Below are positions 54,851 through 62,907 of a stretch of DNA of 64,000 nt, one piece after another. Below the pieces are notes generated by a model. That model searched no databases. It was not told the DNA's origin and saw only the letters and a list, made by a program, of their open reading frames with translations. Both the position numbers and the translations under genes were made by a program. The number at the start of each line of letters is the position of its first letter. The stretch's first letter is position 1. The stretch is from Prochlorococcus marinus bv. HNLC1 (GTDB lineage Bacteria > Cyanobacteriota > Cyanobacteriia > PCC-6307 > Cyanobiaceae), in contig GL947594.1 in the NCBI GenBank assembly GCA_000218705.1, positions 580,358-644,357 on the forward strand, in the 5' to 3' direction.

Positions 54851-55757
54851 CTATAGCTGCTCCTCTTGCACATCTATTATTTTTGGCTTTATAACAGTTT
54901 TATCTTTTACAATTCGCTTAGGATTTTTTGTTTTTAACTTTTTACCAGTTTTATCTTTCTCAATTCCTTTTTGATCCTTTATTTTTGCAGAATTATTTGC
55001 CTTCTTATCTACATTAGATATTTTTAATATTTTCTTTGATTTATCCTCTTTTAATTGAGTCTCCTCTATATCTTTTTTTAGTTCTTTCTCTTTAACATTA
55101 GGCTTTTCTTCAATTTTTGTTATTTCCTCCTCTTTCTTTTGAGTTTCTTCATCATCTTTTTTTAGTTCTTTCTCTTTAACATTAGGCTTTTCTTCAATTT
55201 TTGTTATTTCCTCCTCTTTCTTTTGAGTTTCTTCATCATCTTTTTTTAGTTCTTTCTCTTTAACATTAGGCTTTTCTTCAATTTTTGTTATTTCCTCCTC
55301 TTTCTTTTGAGTTTCTTCTATATCTTTTTTTAGTTCTTTCTCTTTAACATTAGGCTTTTCTTCAATTTTTGTTATTTCCTCCTCTTTCTTTTGAGTTTCT
55401 TCTATCATCTTTTTTTAGTTCTTTCTCTTTAACATTAGGCTTTTCTTCAATTTTTGTTATTTCCTCCTCTTTCTTTTGAGTTTCTTCATCATCTTTTTTT
55501 AGTTCTTTCTCTTTAACATTAGGCTTTTCTTCAATTTTTGTTATTTCCTCCTCTTTCTTTTGAGTTTCTTCATTATCTTTTTTTAGTTCTTTCTTTTTAG
55601 CTTTTTTATCAATACTACTTTGATTACTTAATAGAAATTTTAATAGCCTTGATAAAAGATCTAAACCTTTTTCAATCCTTTTTATTCCTAAAATAACTAA
55701 TGTAATTACTAATAATACAAATAATTCAGGAGAATTTAAACCAAAAATTGTCATCAA
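54851..55757 (-). pseudogene. TatA/TatB-like protein with 84-bp tandem repeats, frameshifted in the repeat
   Basis: The N-terminal MMTIFGLNSPELFVLLVITL and VILGIKRIEKGLDLLSRLLK resemble the Tat pore helix and amphipathic helix, but the FGP motif is absent (ILGIKR). Then come about six 28-residue repeats, (D/I)EETQKKEEEITKIEEKPN then VKEKELKK, encoded by near-identical 84-bp DNA units, then a Lys-rich end. In one unit 85 bp (55401-55409) shifts the frame. Two open frames, 55757-55362 and 55408-54851, overlap there. A long charged coiled-coil is predicted. Confidence 0.75.
55070..55590. repeat. 84-bp tandem repeat array
   Basis: Six tandem units of 84 bp, nearly identical at nucleotide level, lie within the TatA-like gene. 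Spacing from motif to motif is 84, 84, 84, 84, 85 and 84 bp. The conserved part encodes KKEEEITKIEEKPNVKEKE, and only the DD/DI/ND codons vary. The outer copies are diverged at the ends. Such near-perfect units suggest recent expansion by slippage. Confidence 0.85.
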
Positions 55758-55801
55758 CTCAGCATAATTTAACTTAGTTTAATACAAGTTAAATAATTAA
55801 A

Positions 55802-56197
55802 CTAATTATTTTCAAAAGAGGGTAAATACAAATCTCTATTAGAAGCTATTATTCCCTCTTCTTTGAAGAAAATCTCTAACTCTTTTAATTCATCAATATC
55901 AACAAATTCACCGCAAGTGTCTTTTATACTTTTAGAAGTAAAAGACCATAAATCATCTAAATATTGTTCATCATCTGGAAATGCAACAAATTTTAAATAA
56001 GTATTATTGAGAGCATATTCACTTGCAGTTTCTGAATTTACTCCCCCTTTCTTCGCTTCACAAAATACCTTAGCAAATCTTTGTCCGACAGAAGATTGCG
56101 CATTGGTTAAATCAATATTACCTTGTAAAGCATTTACATTAGTTGGAACAATTAAAAGGTATAAAGAAATTAAAAATGGTAGGAATTGATAAAACAA
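55802..56197 (-). CDS. Secreted hypothetical protein, paralogue of 35076-35477
   Basis: The 131-aa protein has a signal peptide (FYQFLPFLISLYLLIVPTNV, cleavage after NALQ or NA). The mature part is RFAKVFCEAKKGGVNSETAS, NTYLKFVAFPDDEQYLDDLW and SFTSKSIKDTCGEFVDIDEL. Cysteine spacing and helix order match the 35076 gene, indicating a small periplasmic family. It lies upstream of the TatA-like gene on the same strand. Confidence 0.75.
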   Translation of the reverse strand: MFYQFLPFLISLYLLIVPTNVNALQGNIDLTNAQSSVGQRFAKVFCEAKKGGVNSETASEYALNNTYLKFVAFPDDEQYLDDLWSFTSKSIKDTCGEFVDIDELKELEIFFKEEGIIASNRDLYLPSFENN

Positions 56198-56459
56198 ATA
56201 AAATAAAGTTTGTATACCTAAATTAGCAAAAAGTAATACTCGATTAGGTACATTTTGTAAATTTTGTCTATATCTAAATTTTTTTTAATTATTCCTTAAT
56301 ACTCATCTAGACTTTACAACTTCAGGTCAATTAATACTTATACACTTATTCTACAAATATAATTAACTTTAGATATTTTAATATTTAAGGAGATACCTAA
56401 AATAAAAAATATAGATCAATATTTTATAGAATAATAAGTAAATATTTACATACAAGTAA

Positions 56460-57455
56460 ATGCATACCTCGTTAATAATAAAGGGTAAAGAAGTATCTAG
56501 GGAAATAAAGAGCATCGTAATACAATCTCCTTTAGCAGGAGTAACAGATAAAATATTTAGAAAATTTATAAGAAGATGGGCTCCTGAATCACTTCTTTTT
56601 ACAGAAATGGTTAATGCTACTAGTTTAAACCTTGGATATGGCGTAGAAAAAATAAACCAAATAAGTAATGAAGAAGGGCCTGTTGGTATTCAGCTATTTG
56701 ATAATAGGCCAAATTCAGTTGCTGATGCTGCGAAAGAATCAGAATCCTCCGGTGCATACATTATTGATATAAATATGGGTTGTCCTGTCAAAAAAATTGC
56801 TAAAAAAGGTGGAGGCAGTGCTCTTTTAAAAGATCCTTCTTTGGCGGTTGAACTTGTAAAAAGGATTTCTAGAGCAGTTAATATTCCTGTTTCTGTTAAA
56901 ACAAGAATAGGTTGGTCAGATAAAGATAAAAATATTAAAGAATTTTTATTGCGCCTTCAAGATGCTGGTGCAAATATGTTTACAATTCACGGTCGAACAA
57001 GAGAGCAAGGTTTTAATGGCAAAGCTGATTGGAAGTTTATAAGAGAATTAAAGGAAGAATTAGAGATCCCAGTCATTGCGAATGGAGATATCTTTAATGT
57101 TAAAGATGCAATTGAGTGTCTAAAGATAACAAAAGCTGATGGGATAATGATTGGAAGAGGTGTACTAGGTTCTCCTTGGATAATAGGAGAAATTGACTCA
57201 GCACTTAAAGGATTAAAAAACTTTAAGAAACCTACAACTGAGGAAAAATTACATTTAATAATTGAACATATTGATGAATTAATATTTGAGAAAGGTGAAC
57301 ATGGATTACTTTTAGCCAGAAAACACATTGCATGGACTTGCAAAGAATTTGATGGAGCACAGAATTTAAGAAAAAATTTAGTTAAAGCCAAAAGTGCTAA
57401 AGAAGCGAAAGATGAAATTCTATTAATGATTTCTTCACTTAAAGATAAAAGTTAA
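56460..57455 (+). CDS. dus: tRNA-dihydrouridine synthase
   Basis: Dus is an FMN-dependent enzyme that reduces uridines in the tRNA D loop. The 331-aa protein has a TIM barrel beginning QSPLAGVTDKIFRKFIRRWA, the catalytic cysteine in DINMGCPVKKIAKKGGGSAL (Cys108), FMN/phosphate-binding VKTRIGW and GIMIGRGVLGSPWI. A short C-terminal helical domain follows. It resembles DusB/DusA-type enzymes. Confidence 0.95.
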   Translation: MHTSLIIKGKEVSREIKSIVIQSPLAGVTDKIFRKFIRRWAPESLLFTEMVNATSLNLGYGVEKINQISNEEGPVGIQLFDNRPNSVADAAKESESSGAYIIDINMGCPVKKIAKKGGGSALLKDPSLAVELVKRISRAVNIPVSVKTRIGWSDKDKNIKEFLLRLQDAGANMFTIHGRTREQGFNGKADWKFIRELKEELEIPVIANGDIFNVKDAIECLKITKADGIMIGRGVLGSPWIIGEIDSALKGLKNFKKPTTEEKLHLIIEHIDELIFEKGEHGLLLARKHIAWTCKEFDGAQNLRKNLVKAKSAKEAKDEILLMISSLKDKS

Positions 57456-57512
57456 AACCTTTTTATAAAATTTAGTTATGAATTTATATTGAAATTATTT
57501 AATTATTCTAAT

Positions 57513-57767
57513 ATGAAATTTATTACTAAAAAAACTAGTAAAAGAGTTTGTGATCATATGAATAAAGATCATATGGATTCCGTTCATAAATATTTGAAGT
57601 TTTATGCCAAAATTGAACAATTTAAAGATGCAAAAATGGAGGAAATAAATAGTACTTCAATGAAAATTAAATATGACAATAAATTAGCAGTAATAAATTT
57701 CAAAGAAGAAATTTCTGAAGATGAAATTCATAAAACATTAGTTTCTATGATTAAAAACATCGATTAA
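57513..57767 (+). CDS. DUF2470 domain protein
   Basis: The protein is 84 aa from the ATG at 57513 (MKFITKKTSKRVCDHMNKDH); an upstream ATG at 57489 is less likely. The histidine-rich DHMNKDHMDSVHKYLKFYAK is the DUF2470 motif found C-terminal in heme-utilisation/HugZ-like proteins and alone in cyanobacteria. It may bind heme or metals. It follows dus by 57 bp on the same strand. Confidence 0.82.
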   Translation: MKFITKKTSKRVCDHMNKDHMDSVHKYLKFYAKIEQFKDAKMEEINSTSMKIKYDNKLAVINFKEEISEDEIHKTLVSMIKNID

Positions 57768-57787
57768 GTATAAATTAAATATATTTT

Positions 57788-57958
57788 TTATTTTTGATTC
57801 TTACCCTCATAATAATCTGTTATTTTCTTGCAATCCTCAAAGGAAAGGGTACTTAATCTAGAAGTAGCCGTTAAATTTAGGATTGCACAGATAGCAAGAA
57901 TATCTGAATAATCAGCCTCTAAAGCTTGTGCTAATTCTAAGACTCTTAAACCTTTCAA
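57788..57958 (-). CDS. IF2_N-like mini-protein, 56 aa
   Basis: Reading from TTG 57958 gives MKGLRVLELAQALEADYSDI, then LAICAILNLTATSRLSTLSF and EDCKKITDYYEGKNQK. The RVLELAQAL...ILAICAILNL...STLSFEDCKKI pattern resembles the IF2 N-terminal domain that occurs in tandem in infB. As an isolated 56-aa protein it could bind RNA or ribosomes. It converges with DUF2470, 20 bp apart. Only the pattern supports it. Confidence 0.55.
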   Translation of the reverse strand: MKGLRVLELAQALEADYSDILAICAILNLTATSRLSTLSFEDCKKITDYYEGKNQK

Positions 57959-58006
57959 AATTTCAAAAATAAATACTTAAATTAAATTTAGAAAAAAAGC
58001 ATATAT

Positions 58007-58246
58007 TTAGTGTGCTGCATTTTTACCTAGACCAGCTACGAAAGGAAATGTTTGTTCATCTCCAAATATATCTCCTTCACTTCTTTTTATTTTAGAGGAT
58101 TTTTCATTATCCTTGGCATTTTCTATATTGTTTAATGAATCCTTATCTAATTGATTAGTGTTATCAATTTGTTCCGCAATAGCTATTTGACCATTAATTA
58201 AAAAAGAAAAAATTAGTGCGATTATCGTAGTACAGATAAATTTCAT
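58007..58246 (-). CDS. Secreted hypothetical protein, 79 aa
   Basis: A signal peptide FICTTIIALIFSFLINGQIA (cleavage about AIA-EQ) is followed by a polar linker rich in Asn/Asp/Lys, then the distinctive C-terminal DIFGDEQTFPFVAGLGKNAA. The tail looks strongly conserved and could be a docking motif. The mature protein is about 55 aa and would be periplasmic or lumenal. Confidence 0.65.
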   Translation of the reverse strand: MKFICTTIIALIFSFLINGQIAIAEQIDNTNQLDKDSLNNIENAKDNEKSSKIKRSEGDIFGDEQTFPFVAGLGKNAAH

Positions 58247-58366
58247 ATATGAGTTAAATAATAATTATTCTATTTGCTTTTAATTAAAAAGTAAAATAAT
58301 TAAAAATAAATTTCTATAAGAATATTTGAATTAAAAGAAATTTTTAAATTATAAAATTATTTTTAA

Positions 58367-58741
58367 TTAGACTTGTGGGAATCCGCTATGTAGACCATAT
58401 GTAATTATCGTAAAGGTAGCGAATACAACACCTAAAGATACTGATGTAAAAAGAGGATCTAATTTTAAGTTATTCAATCTCCCAAAATCTGCGACAACAA
58501 GTGATTTCATAGAGTATTTTTTTCTATCTGGTATTTCAGGTAAATTATCGCTATTTATTAATGAACCAAGTATTGGTTGTGTTTCTAATTCGTCTGAATT
58601 TGTATTTAAGTTTGTTGAGGTAACATTATCATTTTTAAAAATTCTTGGAAACATATAAACATGCCACAAGGCTATAAGCGCTACCCAGATAATAAGACTA
58701 ACTCCTGCAATACCAAAAATAAAGAACTTTAAAAATTCCAT
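58367..58741 (-). CDS. Hypothetical membrane protein, 124 aa
   Basis: The N-terminal helix FFIFGIAGVSLIIWVALIAL and the C-terminal helix LFTSVSLGVVFATFTIITYG bracket a polar loop with NVTSTNLNTNSDELETQPIL and LPEIPDRKKYSMKSLVVADF. The two-helix layout with a loop resembles membrane-complex subunits. No family is recognised. It lies 120 bp after the secreted 79-aa gene. Confidence 0.65.
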   Translation of the reverse strand: MEFLKFFIFGIAGVSLIIWVALIALWHVYMFPRIFKNDNVTSTNLNTNSDELETQPILGSLINSDNLPEIPDRKKYSMKSLVVADFGRLNNLKLDPLFTSVSLGVVFATFTIITYGLHSGFPQV

Positions 58742-58989
58742 ATGATTTTAAATTTTTTTTATTATAAGACTTCTGGTTTATATAGATGGCACTTCTTAAT
58801 ACATTAGTTGCATAAAAAATAAAATAAAATAATTTGAAAATATTTTTTAAATCAATAAATAATACAAATAATTAATGATTAAAATAAAGTCTATATTAAT
58901 GTTTCTCAAATTTTCTAAGCTTTTTTATTTAGTAATAATTAGAAAAATGATCTAAGATTTTTAATTAGATTAGTAAATATAAACATTCT

Positions 58990-59226
58990 TTACTTAGAGA
59001 TTCTTCTTCTATTTTTCAATCTTATAAGCAGATAAATACATACTAATAATAAAATTGCATATGTAAATTTATTTAAGAAATTATAAACAATAATAGCTAA
59101 GAAAGGAAATAAGCATGCTCTTTTAAAGTTAATTTTTTGTTGCGCTGACATTTTACGCCAATTTAAGTATTCTTCCCACTGAAAGATCTTTTTTAAATTT
59201 CTATCTTTATTTTTTTTTCTAAACAT
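58990..59226 (-). CDS. Small membrane protein, 78 aa
   Basis: The basic N-terminus MFRKKNKDRNLKKIFQWEEY is followed by LNWRKMSAQQKINFKRACLF and one long hydrophobic helix (FPFLAIIVYNFLNKFTYAIL). The C-terminus LLIRLKNRRRISK is Arg-rich and should be cytoplasmic. No family is recognised. Confidence 0.6.
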   Translation of the reverse strand: MFRKKNKDRNLKKIFQWEEYLNWRKMSAQQKINFKRACLFPFLAIIVYNFLNKFTYAILLLVCIYLLIRLKNRRRISK

Positions 59227-59330
59227 AATAAGGTTAGTAATTAAAATAATACTGTTTAAATAATATTTAATATTAAATAATTAACAATAGCTTATCATTC
59301 TTATATGCTTAATGTATAAATAAAATATAT

Positions 59331-59759
59331 TTGATGAATACCTGTAAATCCTGGGAATTAAAAAAGAAGGTTTTACCACAACATACAGACCATGCAGGAG
59401 TTGTCTGGCATGGAACATACCTAAATTGGCTTGAAGAATCGAGAATTGACTCGATTGGTAAGGCAGGAATAAAATATATTGAGCTTCTTAATAGGGGCTT
59501 TGAGATGCCAGTTTATAAGATTGAAATTAAGTATCTAATGCCAATAATGATTGGCGATGAAATTATTGTTAAAAGTTCATTTATTATAAATCAAGGGCCA
59601 AGGATAAAAGTGAATTCAAAGTTTACTAACTTAAGAAACAAAATTCATGCAGAAGCAAGTATAGATATTGTTTTGATAAATAAAGAAACTTTTAAAGTTG
59701 TTAGAAAAAGGCCTCTTTTTCTAGAGCATTGTCTGAATAATTTGAGAAAAGGACCCTAA
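59331..59759 (+). CDS. Acyl-CoA thioesterase, 4HBT/hotdog family
   Basis: The 142-aa hotdog-fold protein has the active-site motif QHTDHAGVVWHGTYLNWLEE with catalytic Asp20, followed by RGFEMPVYKIEIKYLMPIMI. This is the YbgC/4-hydroxybenzoyl-CoA thioesterase pattern. In cyanobacteria a related enzyme cleaves 1,4-dihydroxy-2-naphthoyl-CoA in phylloquinone synthesis, so this is one candidate, without proof. The start MMNTCKSWELKKK is uncertain by one codon. Confidence 0.88.
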   Translation: MMNTCKSWELKKKVLPQHTDHAGVVWHGTYLNWLEESRIDSIGKAGIKYIELLNRGFEMPVYKIEIKYLMPIMIGDEIIVKSSFIINQGPRIKVNSKFTNLRNKIHAEASIDIVLINKETFKVVRKRPLFLEHCLNNLRKGP

Positions 59760-59771
59760 AGATCAATCAAA

Positions 59772-59999
59772 ATGAAAATTTTATTTAATGATTTTTTTAT
59801 AAAATATTTTCTCGAAGTTATTGATTCATATCAGTATGAAATGGAATCAACTTATCAAGAGAATTCTATGCTTACAAATTTATTTATCGAGAATAAATTT
59901 TTAGGATGGTTAGGATTATTTATTATTTTCTTTTCAATATTCGCTGTTTTTGTTTTTCAATTCCTTGATTGGGAGAGTAAAGATAAAAATAATAAATAA
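59772..59999 (+). CDS. Small membrane protein, 75 aa
   Basis: MKILFNDFFIKYFLEVIDSY is followed by a polar segment and the helix FLGWLGLFIIFFSIFAVFVF. It ends QFLDWESKDKNNK. It is a single-pass C-terminal-helix protein, 12 bp after the thioesterase, and of unknown family. The amphipathic N-terminal part could interact with a partner. Confidence 0.6.
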   Translation: MKILFNDFFIKYFLEVIDSYQYEMESTYQENSMLTNLFIENKFLGWLGLFIIFFSIFAVFVFQFLDWESKDKNNK

Positions 60000-60033
60000 A
60001 CTATTTTATAATTAATAAACCTAATAAAAATTA

Positions 60034-60285
60034 ATGGCAATTTATCTTAAAATAACAAATTCAACAGAAGTCGTTCAAAAAAAGACATCTAAATGGTTAA
60101 CAGATATAACACCTGAAAGAATTGATAGAAAATTAGTAGAAGATGAAGTTATTAAAGGAATAATAGAACAATTAACATTAGAAGGTATAAAGGGGGAAAT
60201 ATCAGCGATAAGTGGATTTGATGTTAAAGATTCAACTCTTGTCACAAAAAATAATTTTCTTGTAAGGAAAACGAAAATTTTTTAA
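60034..60285 (+). CDS. Hypothetical protein, 83 aa
   Basis: MAIYLKITNSTEVVQKKTSK is followed by WLTDITPERIDRKLVEDEVI, KGIIEQLTLEGIKGEISAIS and GFDVKDSTLVTKNNFLVRKT. It is a compact alpha-beta fold with no cysteines. The pattern is regular and probably conserved across Prochlorococcus. It precedes the Mrr-like nuclease by 24 bp and may share its transcript. Confidence 0.7.
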   Translation: MAIYLKITNSTEVVQKKTSKWLTDITPERIDRKLVEDEVIKGIIEQLTLEGIKGEISAISGFDVKDSTLVTKNNFLVRKTKIF

Positions 60286-60309
60286 CTTAGATTCAACAAA
60301 TATCTTTTA

Positions 60310-61179
60310 ATGAAATCAACATTAGCCATTTCAATACCAATTCTTTCTTTTATTGTTTATCGGTTAATTATTGAATATATAAAAAAAAGAAAAAAAGAAA
60401 AACTTTTAATCGATTTAGGCTCAAATTTTTTTATTGATGAAATTAATCGGATTATTGAAGAAAATAAATACAATCTTTTAGAGGAAAGGAGAAGACTAAA
60501 AGAGATTGATCCTTATGGGAACGAAAATCTTGATAAATGGTTTGGAAATCCTCCCATAGATGAGAATTTAATACAAAAAAATATATTAGAAGGCTCAACA
60601 AAATTTAAAGAGGGTATTCCGTATTTCTGGATTAAAGTAATTATAAGAGAGTTTGAAGGTGTTGAATTATTTTTTGAGAAATGGAATTATTACAAAATAA
60701 AGAACCCATTAATAGAAGACGAAATTCTTGGGATAAAAAGGAAACTAAATAGTAATGATTGGTACCTTTTCATAGCAAGTTTAATTGAGAAATCATGTTA
60801 TAAATTATCAAAAGAAAATCAATTTAATTCAAAAATCAATCATAAAAAAGGATTAAAATTCGAAAAGTTATGTTTTCAAAAATTTCGATCACAAGGTTGG
60901 GAAGTTAAAGAGACCCCTGTCTCAGGTGATCAAGGCGTTGATCTTATTGCATCAATAGGTGATATTAGACTTTGTATTCAATGTAAAGACCATCAAAAAG
61001 CAATAGGTAATAAAGCGGTACAGGAGGTTTATGCTGGGAAGAAGTACTGGTCTGGGACACACGCTATATTAATTTCTAGATCTGGATTTACTAAGTCCGC
61101 TCAAAAATTAGCTTTGTCAAGTAACGTAATTTTGATAAATGAATTTGAGATTGAAAATATTAATAATATTATTTATTAG
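60310..61179 (+). CDS. Mrr-like restriction endonuclease family protein
   Basis: A hydrophobic N-terminus (LAISIPILSFIVYRLIIEYI) predicts membrane anchoring. The C-terminal part is an Mrr_cat PD-(D/E)XK domain: GLKFEKLCFQKFRSQGWEVK, then the catalytic Asp in SGDQGVDLIASIGDIRLCIQ and the QCK lysine, then AVQEVYAGKKYWSGTHAILI. Mrr proteins cleave modified DNA. There is no methylase or specificity gene nearby. The last 4 bp overlap the convergent MAPEG gene. Confidence 0.86.
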   Translation: MKSTLAISIPILSFIVYRLIIEYIKKRKKEKLLIDLGSNFFIDEINRIIEENKYNLLEERRRLKEIDPYGNENLDKWFGNPPIDENLIQKNILEGSTKFKEGIPYFWIKVIIREFEGVELFFEKWNYYKIKNPLIEDEILGIKRKLNSNDWYLFIASLIEKSCYKLSKENQFNSKINHKKGLKFEKLCFQKFRSQGWEVKETPVSGDQGVDLIASIGDIRLCIQCKDHQKAIGNKAVQEVYAGKKYWSGTHAILISRSGFTKSAQKLALSSNVILINEFEIENINNIIY

Positions 61180-61580
61180 AGAATCTGAGAAATGCCTTCT
61201 TTATACAAAATAATAGTTGATAAAATTCCTGTAGCCCAACATAAACCTCTTGCGGCAGGAATATTAAGAACATAGGAAGGAATATACAATAATCTCACAA
61301 AAGGATGTATCCAGGCAGCAATTATGGCTAAGTTTGAATCTGGTATTGTTAATAAACAAAATAAACATGCTGGGGCATGTAATGAAATACTTTCCCAACA
61401 GTTTTGATGGCACCAAACTGCCCTTTTTCCAAAATCAGGTAAATCATTAAATAAAGCCCTTGGTGCAGACATGTTTTCAACTGAATAACCAGCTTTAATC
61501 CTTCCTAGAGTGAGAGGTATTATTGAAGCTAAAACAACTATTACGGAAAGACAAAGACTCCAAGCGTATGTGATTTGCAT
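61176..61580 (-). CDS. MAPEG family membrane protein
   Basis: The 134-aa four-helix membrane protein shows MAPEG features: SLCLSVIVVLASIIPLTLGR, the conserved RALFNDLPDFGKRAVWCHQN with Asn/His, ESISLHAPACLFCLLTIPDS and HPFVRLLYIPSYVLNIPAAR. The family includes glutathione-dependent eicosanoid and hydroperoxide enzymes, and cyanobacterial members have no known role. Confidence 0.88.
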   Translation of the reverse strand: MQITYAWSLCLSVIVVLASIIPLTLGRIKAGYSVENMSAPRALFNDLPDFGKRAVWCHQNCWESISLHAPACLFCLLTIPDSNLAIIAAWIHPFVRLLYIPSYVLNIPAARGLCWATGILSTIILYKEGISQIL

Positions 61581-61620
61581 ATAAAAGATTTTTATTAGAG
61601 CTTAATAAGAATAGTTATTT

Positions 61621-61682
61621 AATGTGAAAAATAAAAAAAAATAATCAACAAATTAATAATAAAATTAATTTGTTGATTATTT
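61621..61682 (-). terminator. Strong A+T-only terminator hairpin of the b559-beta-like gene
   Basis: AAATAATCAACAAATTAAT (61639-61657) is an exact 19-bp complement of 61664-61682, with a 6-nt loop. On the minus strand it is followed by a long T run (61640 to 61621). It stands 64 bp after the 61746 stop. The stem is unusually long and perfect for this genome. Confidence 0.8.
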
Positions 61683-61745
61683 AAAGGTCCTAAAATAATA
61701 AAGGTCTAAAGAATATAGATAAAGTTTTAAAAATAATTCTAAGAT

Positions 61746-62069
61746 TTAGAATTGCATGGCTAATATTGCGCCAAGAAAAAATACTGTAGGAATTCCTAAC
61801 GCATTCACTGCAAGAGTTCTTACAGTAAAAACAGGGTAACCCTCTTCAGGTCTTCCACTTTCAGGAACAAGTGCGGAGTCTTCCCAAACTTGATAATTTT
61901 TAAATGGTGCTACATCCTTTTTGGGTAAACCTAAAGGTGTCAAACGGAATACATCCCATTTACCTAACCAATAAACAGTTGATATCCAAGCAATTACAAG
62001 TGGTGCGATAACTAAAACAACTCTAAAATCCATCTTAAGGAACATTAATTTATGTAGACCTATTCTCAT
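61746..62069 (-). CDS. Cytochrome b559 beta (PsbF)-like membrane protein lacking the heme histidine
   Basis: The C-terminal [20 protein letters not shown] and [12 protein letters not shown] closely resemble PsbF, whose helix reads FTVRWLAVHALGVPT. The axial heme His is replaced by Asn89. An N-terminal part adds one hydrophobic helix ([20 protein letters not shown]) and a loop. The ATG at 62069 has GAGG 5 nt upstream; ATG 62033 (MDFRVV) is the other option. It probably sits in the thylakoid membrane, with a role near photosystem II. It is not a heme-ligating b559 subunit. Confidence 0.8.
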   Translation of the reverse strand: MRIGLHKLMFLKMDFRVVLVIAPLVIAWISTVYWLGKWDVFRLTPLGLPKKDVAPFKNYQVWEDSALVPESGRPEEGYPVFTVRTLAVNALGIPTVFFLGAILAMQF

Positions 62070-62424
62070 ATATTCCTCTTTTTATTTAGGACAATGTAAA
62101 TTAATAGTTATTATTTTTAATATATAAACAAATTGAATTATCATTTTATACTTTTATATGTATAAAAACGTATATGTTAATCTTTTTTTTAAAAATTTAT
62201 CAATAAATTTAAAAGTAAATAATTTAATATTGTTGATTTCCCAAGATTAAATATTTTAGTTTTTTAATACGAGAATTTTTAAGTTTATATAAACTTTTTT
62301 TGGTAAATAATCTTGAAATCAACTCTCATAAATTTAATCGAAAATCCGAGCAAATATTTATTCATAGCAATTATATAATAATCAAAAATTAGGGTAGAGC
62401 AAAAATACTTAACTTTGATGTGCT
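62070..62424. other. Intergenic stretch
   Basis: About 355 bp of A+T-rich DNA contain no coding sequence that I can support. It includes the promoter and Shine-Dalgarno (GAGG) of the b559-beta-like gene at its left end. I see no other structured feature until the palindrome at 62425. Confidence 0.4.
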
Positions 62425-62442
62425 ATATTCTTCGAAGAATAT
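62425..62442. promoter_or_regulatory. 18-bp perfect palindrome before DUF1330 gene
   Basis: ATATTCTTCGAAGAATAT is self-complementary and lies 9 bp before the ATG of the 62452 gene, in its leader. It could be a repressor operator or an RNA hairpin that hides the ribosome binding site. Nothing identifies the protein that might bind it. Confidence 0.45.
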
Positions 62443-62451
62443 TTTTGAATA

Positions 62452-62736
62452 ATGAAGAAAAGCTACTGGTTGAAAAAGATTTCAATTGCCAATTCAGATT
62501 TATTTCTTGAATATATTCGTACAGTACTTCCTTGGTTAAAATCAGTTGGAGGAATTGTTGTCAAAAAAGATATTACTCAAGACTCTAATTCATCTAATTG
62601 GGATGGAGGAAACGTTGGCATGGTAATTGAATTTGACTCAAAAATTGCTGCTAAAAAAGCTTTTTACTCTGAAGTTTTTCAAAATTATCTAATATCAAGA
62701 GATTTAACTGACCTTGTAACTATAAGTACTCTATAA
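62452..62736 (+). CDS. DUF1330 domain protein
   Basis: The 94-aa protein has the ferredoxin-like DUF1330 pattern: ANSDLFLEYIRTVLPWLKSV, GGIVVKKDITQDSNSSNWDG and NVGMVIEFDSKIAAKKAFYS, ending ISRDLTDLVTIS. These small dimeric alpha-beta proteins are often linked to stress. The leader has a perfect 18-bp palindrome. A 43-aa gene starts 2 bp after the stop. Confidence 0.82.
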   Translation: MKKSYWLKKISIANSDLFLEYIRTVLPWLKSVGGIVVKKDITQDSNSSNWDGGNVGMVIEFDSKIAAKKAFYSEVFQNYLISRDLTDLVTISTL

Positions 62737-62738
62737 AA

Positions 62739-62870
62739 ATGGACAAAATTATTCTTGCTAATTACCACCTACCTTTTCTGTTGGCTTTTACGTTTATAAG
62801 TATTGGCTGCACATTAAATACTGTCATTAGATTACCAGTTATTGATTTTAATAAAATTTTTAAAAATTAG
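62739..62870 (+). CDS. Small membrane protein, 43 aa
   Basis: MDKIILANYHLPFLLAFTFI continues SIGCTLNTVIRLPVIDFNKI and ends FKN. It is mostly one hydrophobic helix with a cysteine. It starts 2 bp after the DUF1330 stop, suggesting an operon. No family is recognised. Confidence 0.5.
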   Translation: MDKIILANYHLPFLLAFTFISIGCTLNTVIRLPVIDFNKIFKN

Positions 62871-62907
62871 TAAATTAATTAAAAATTTTTTACCTTTTAA
62901 TTAATCA

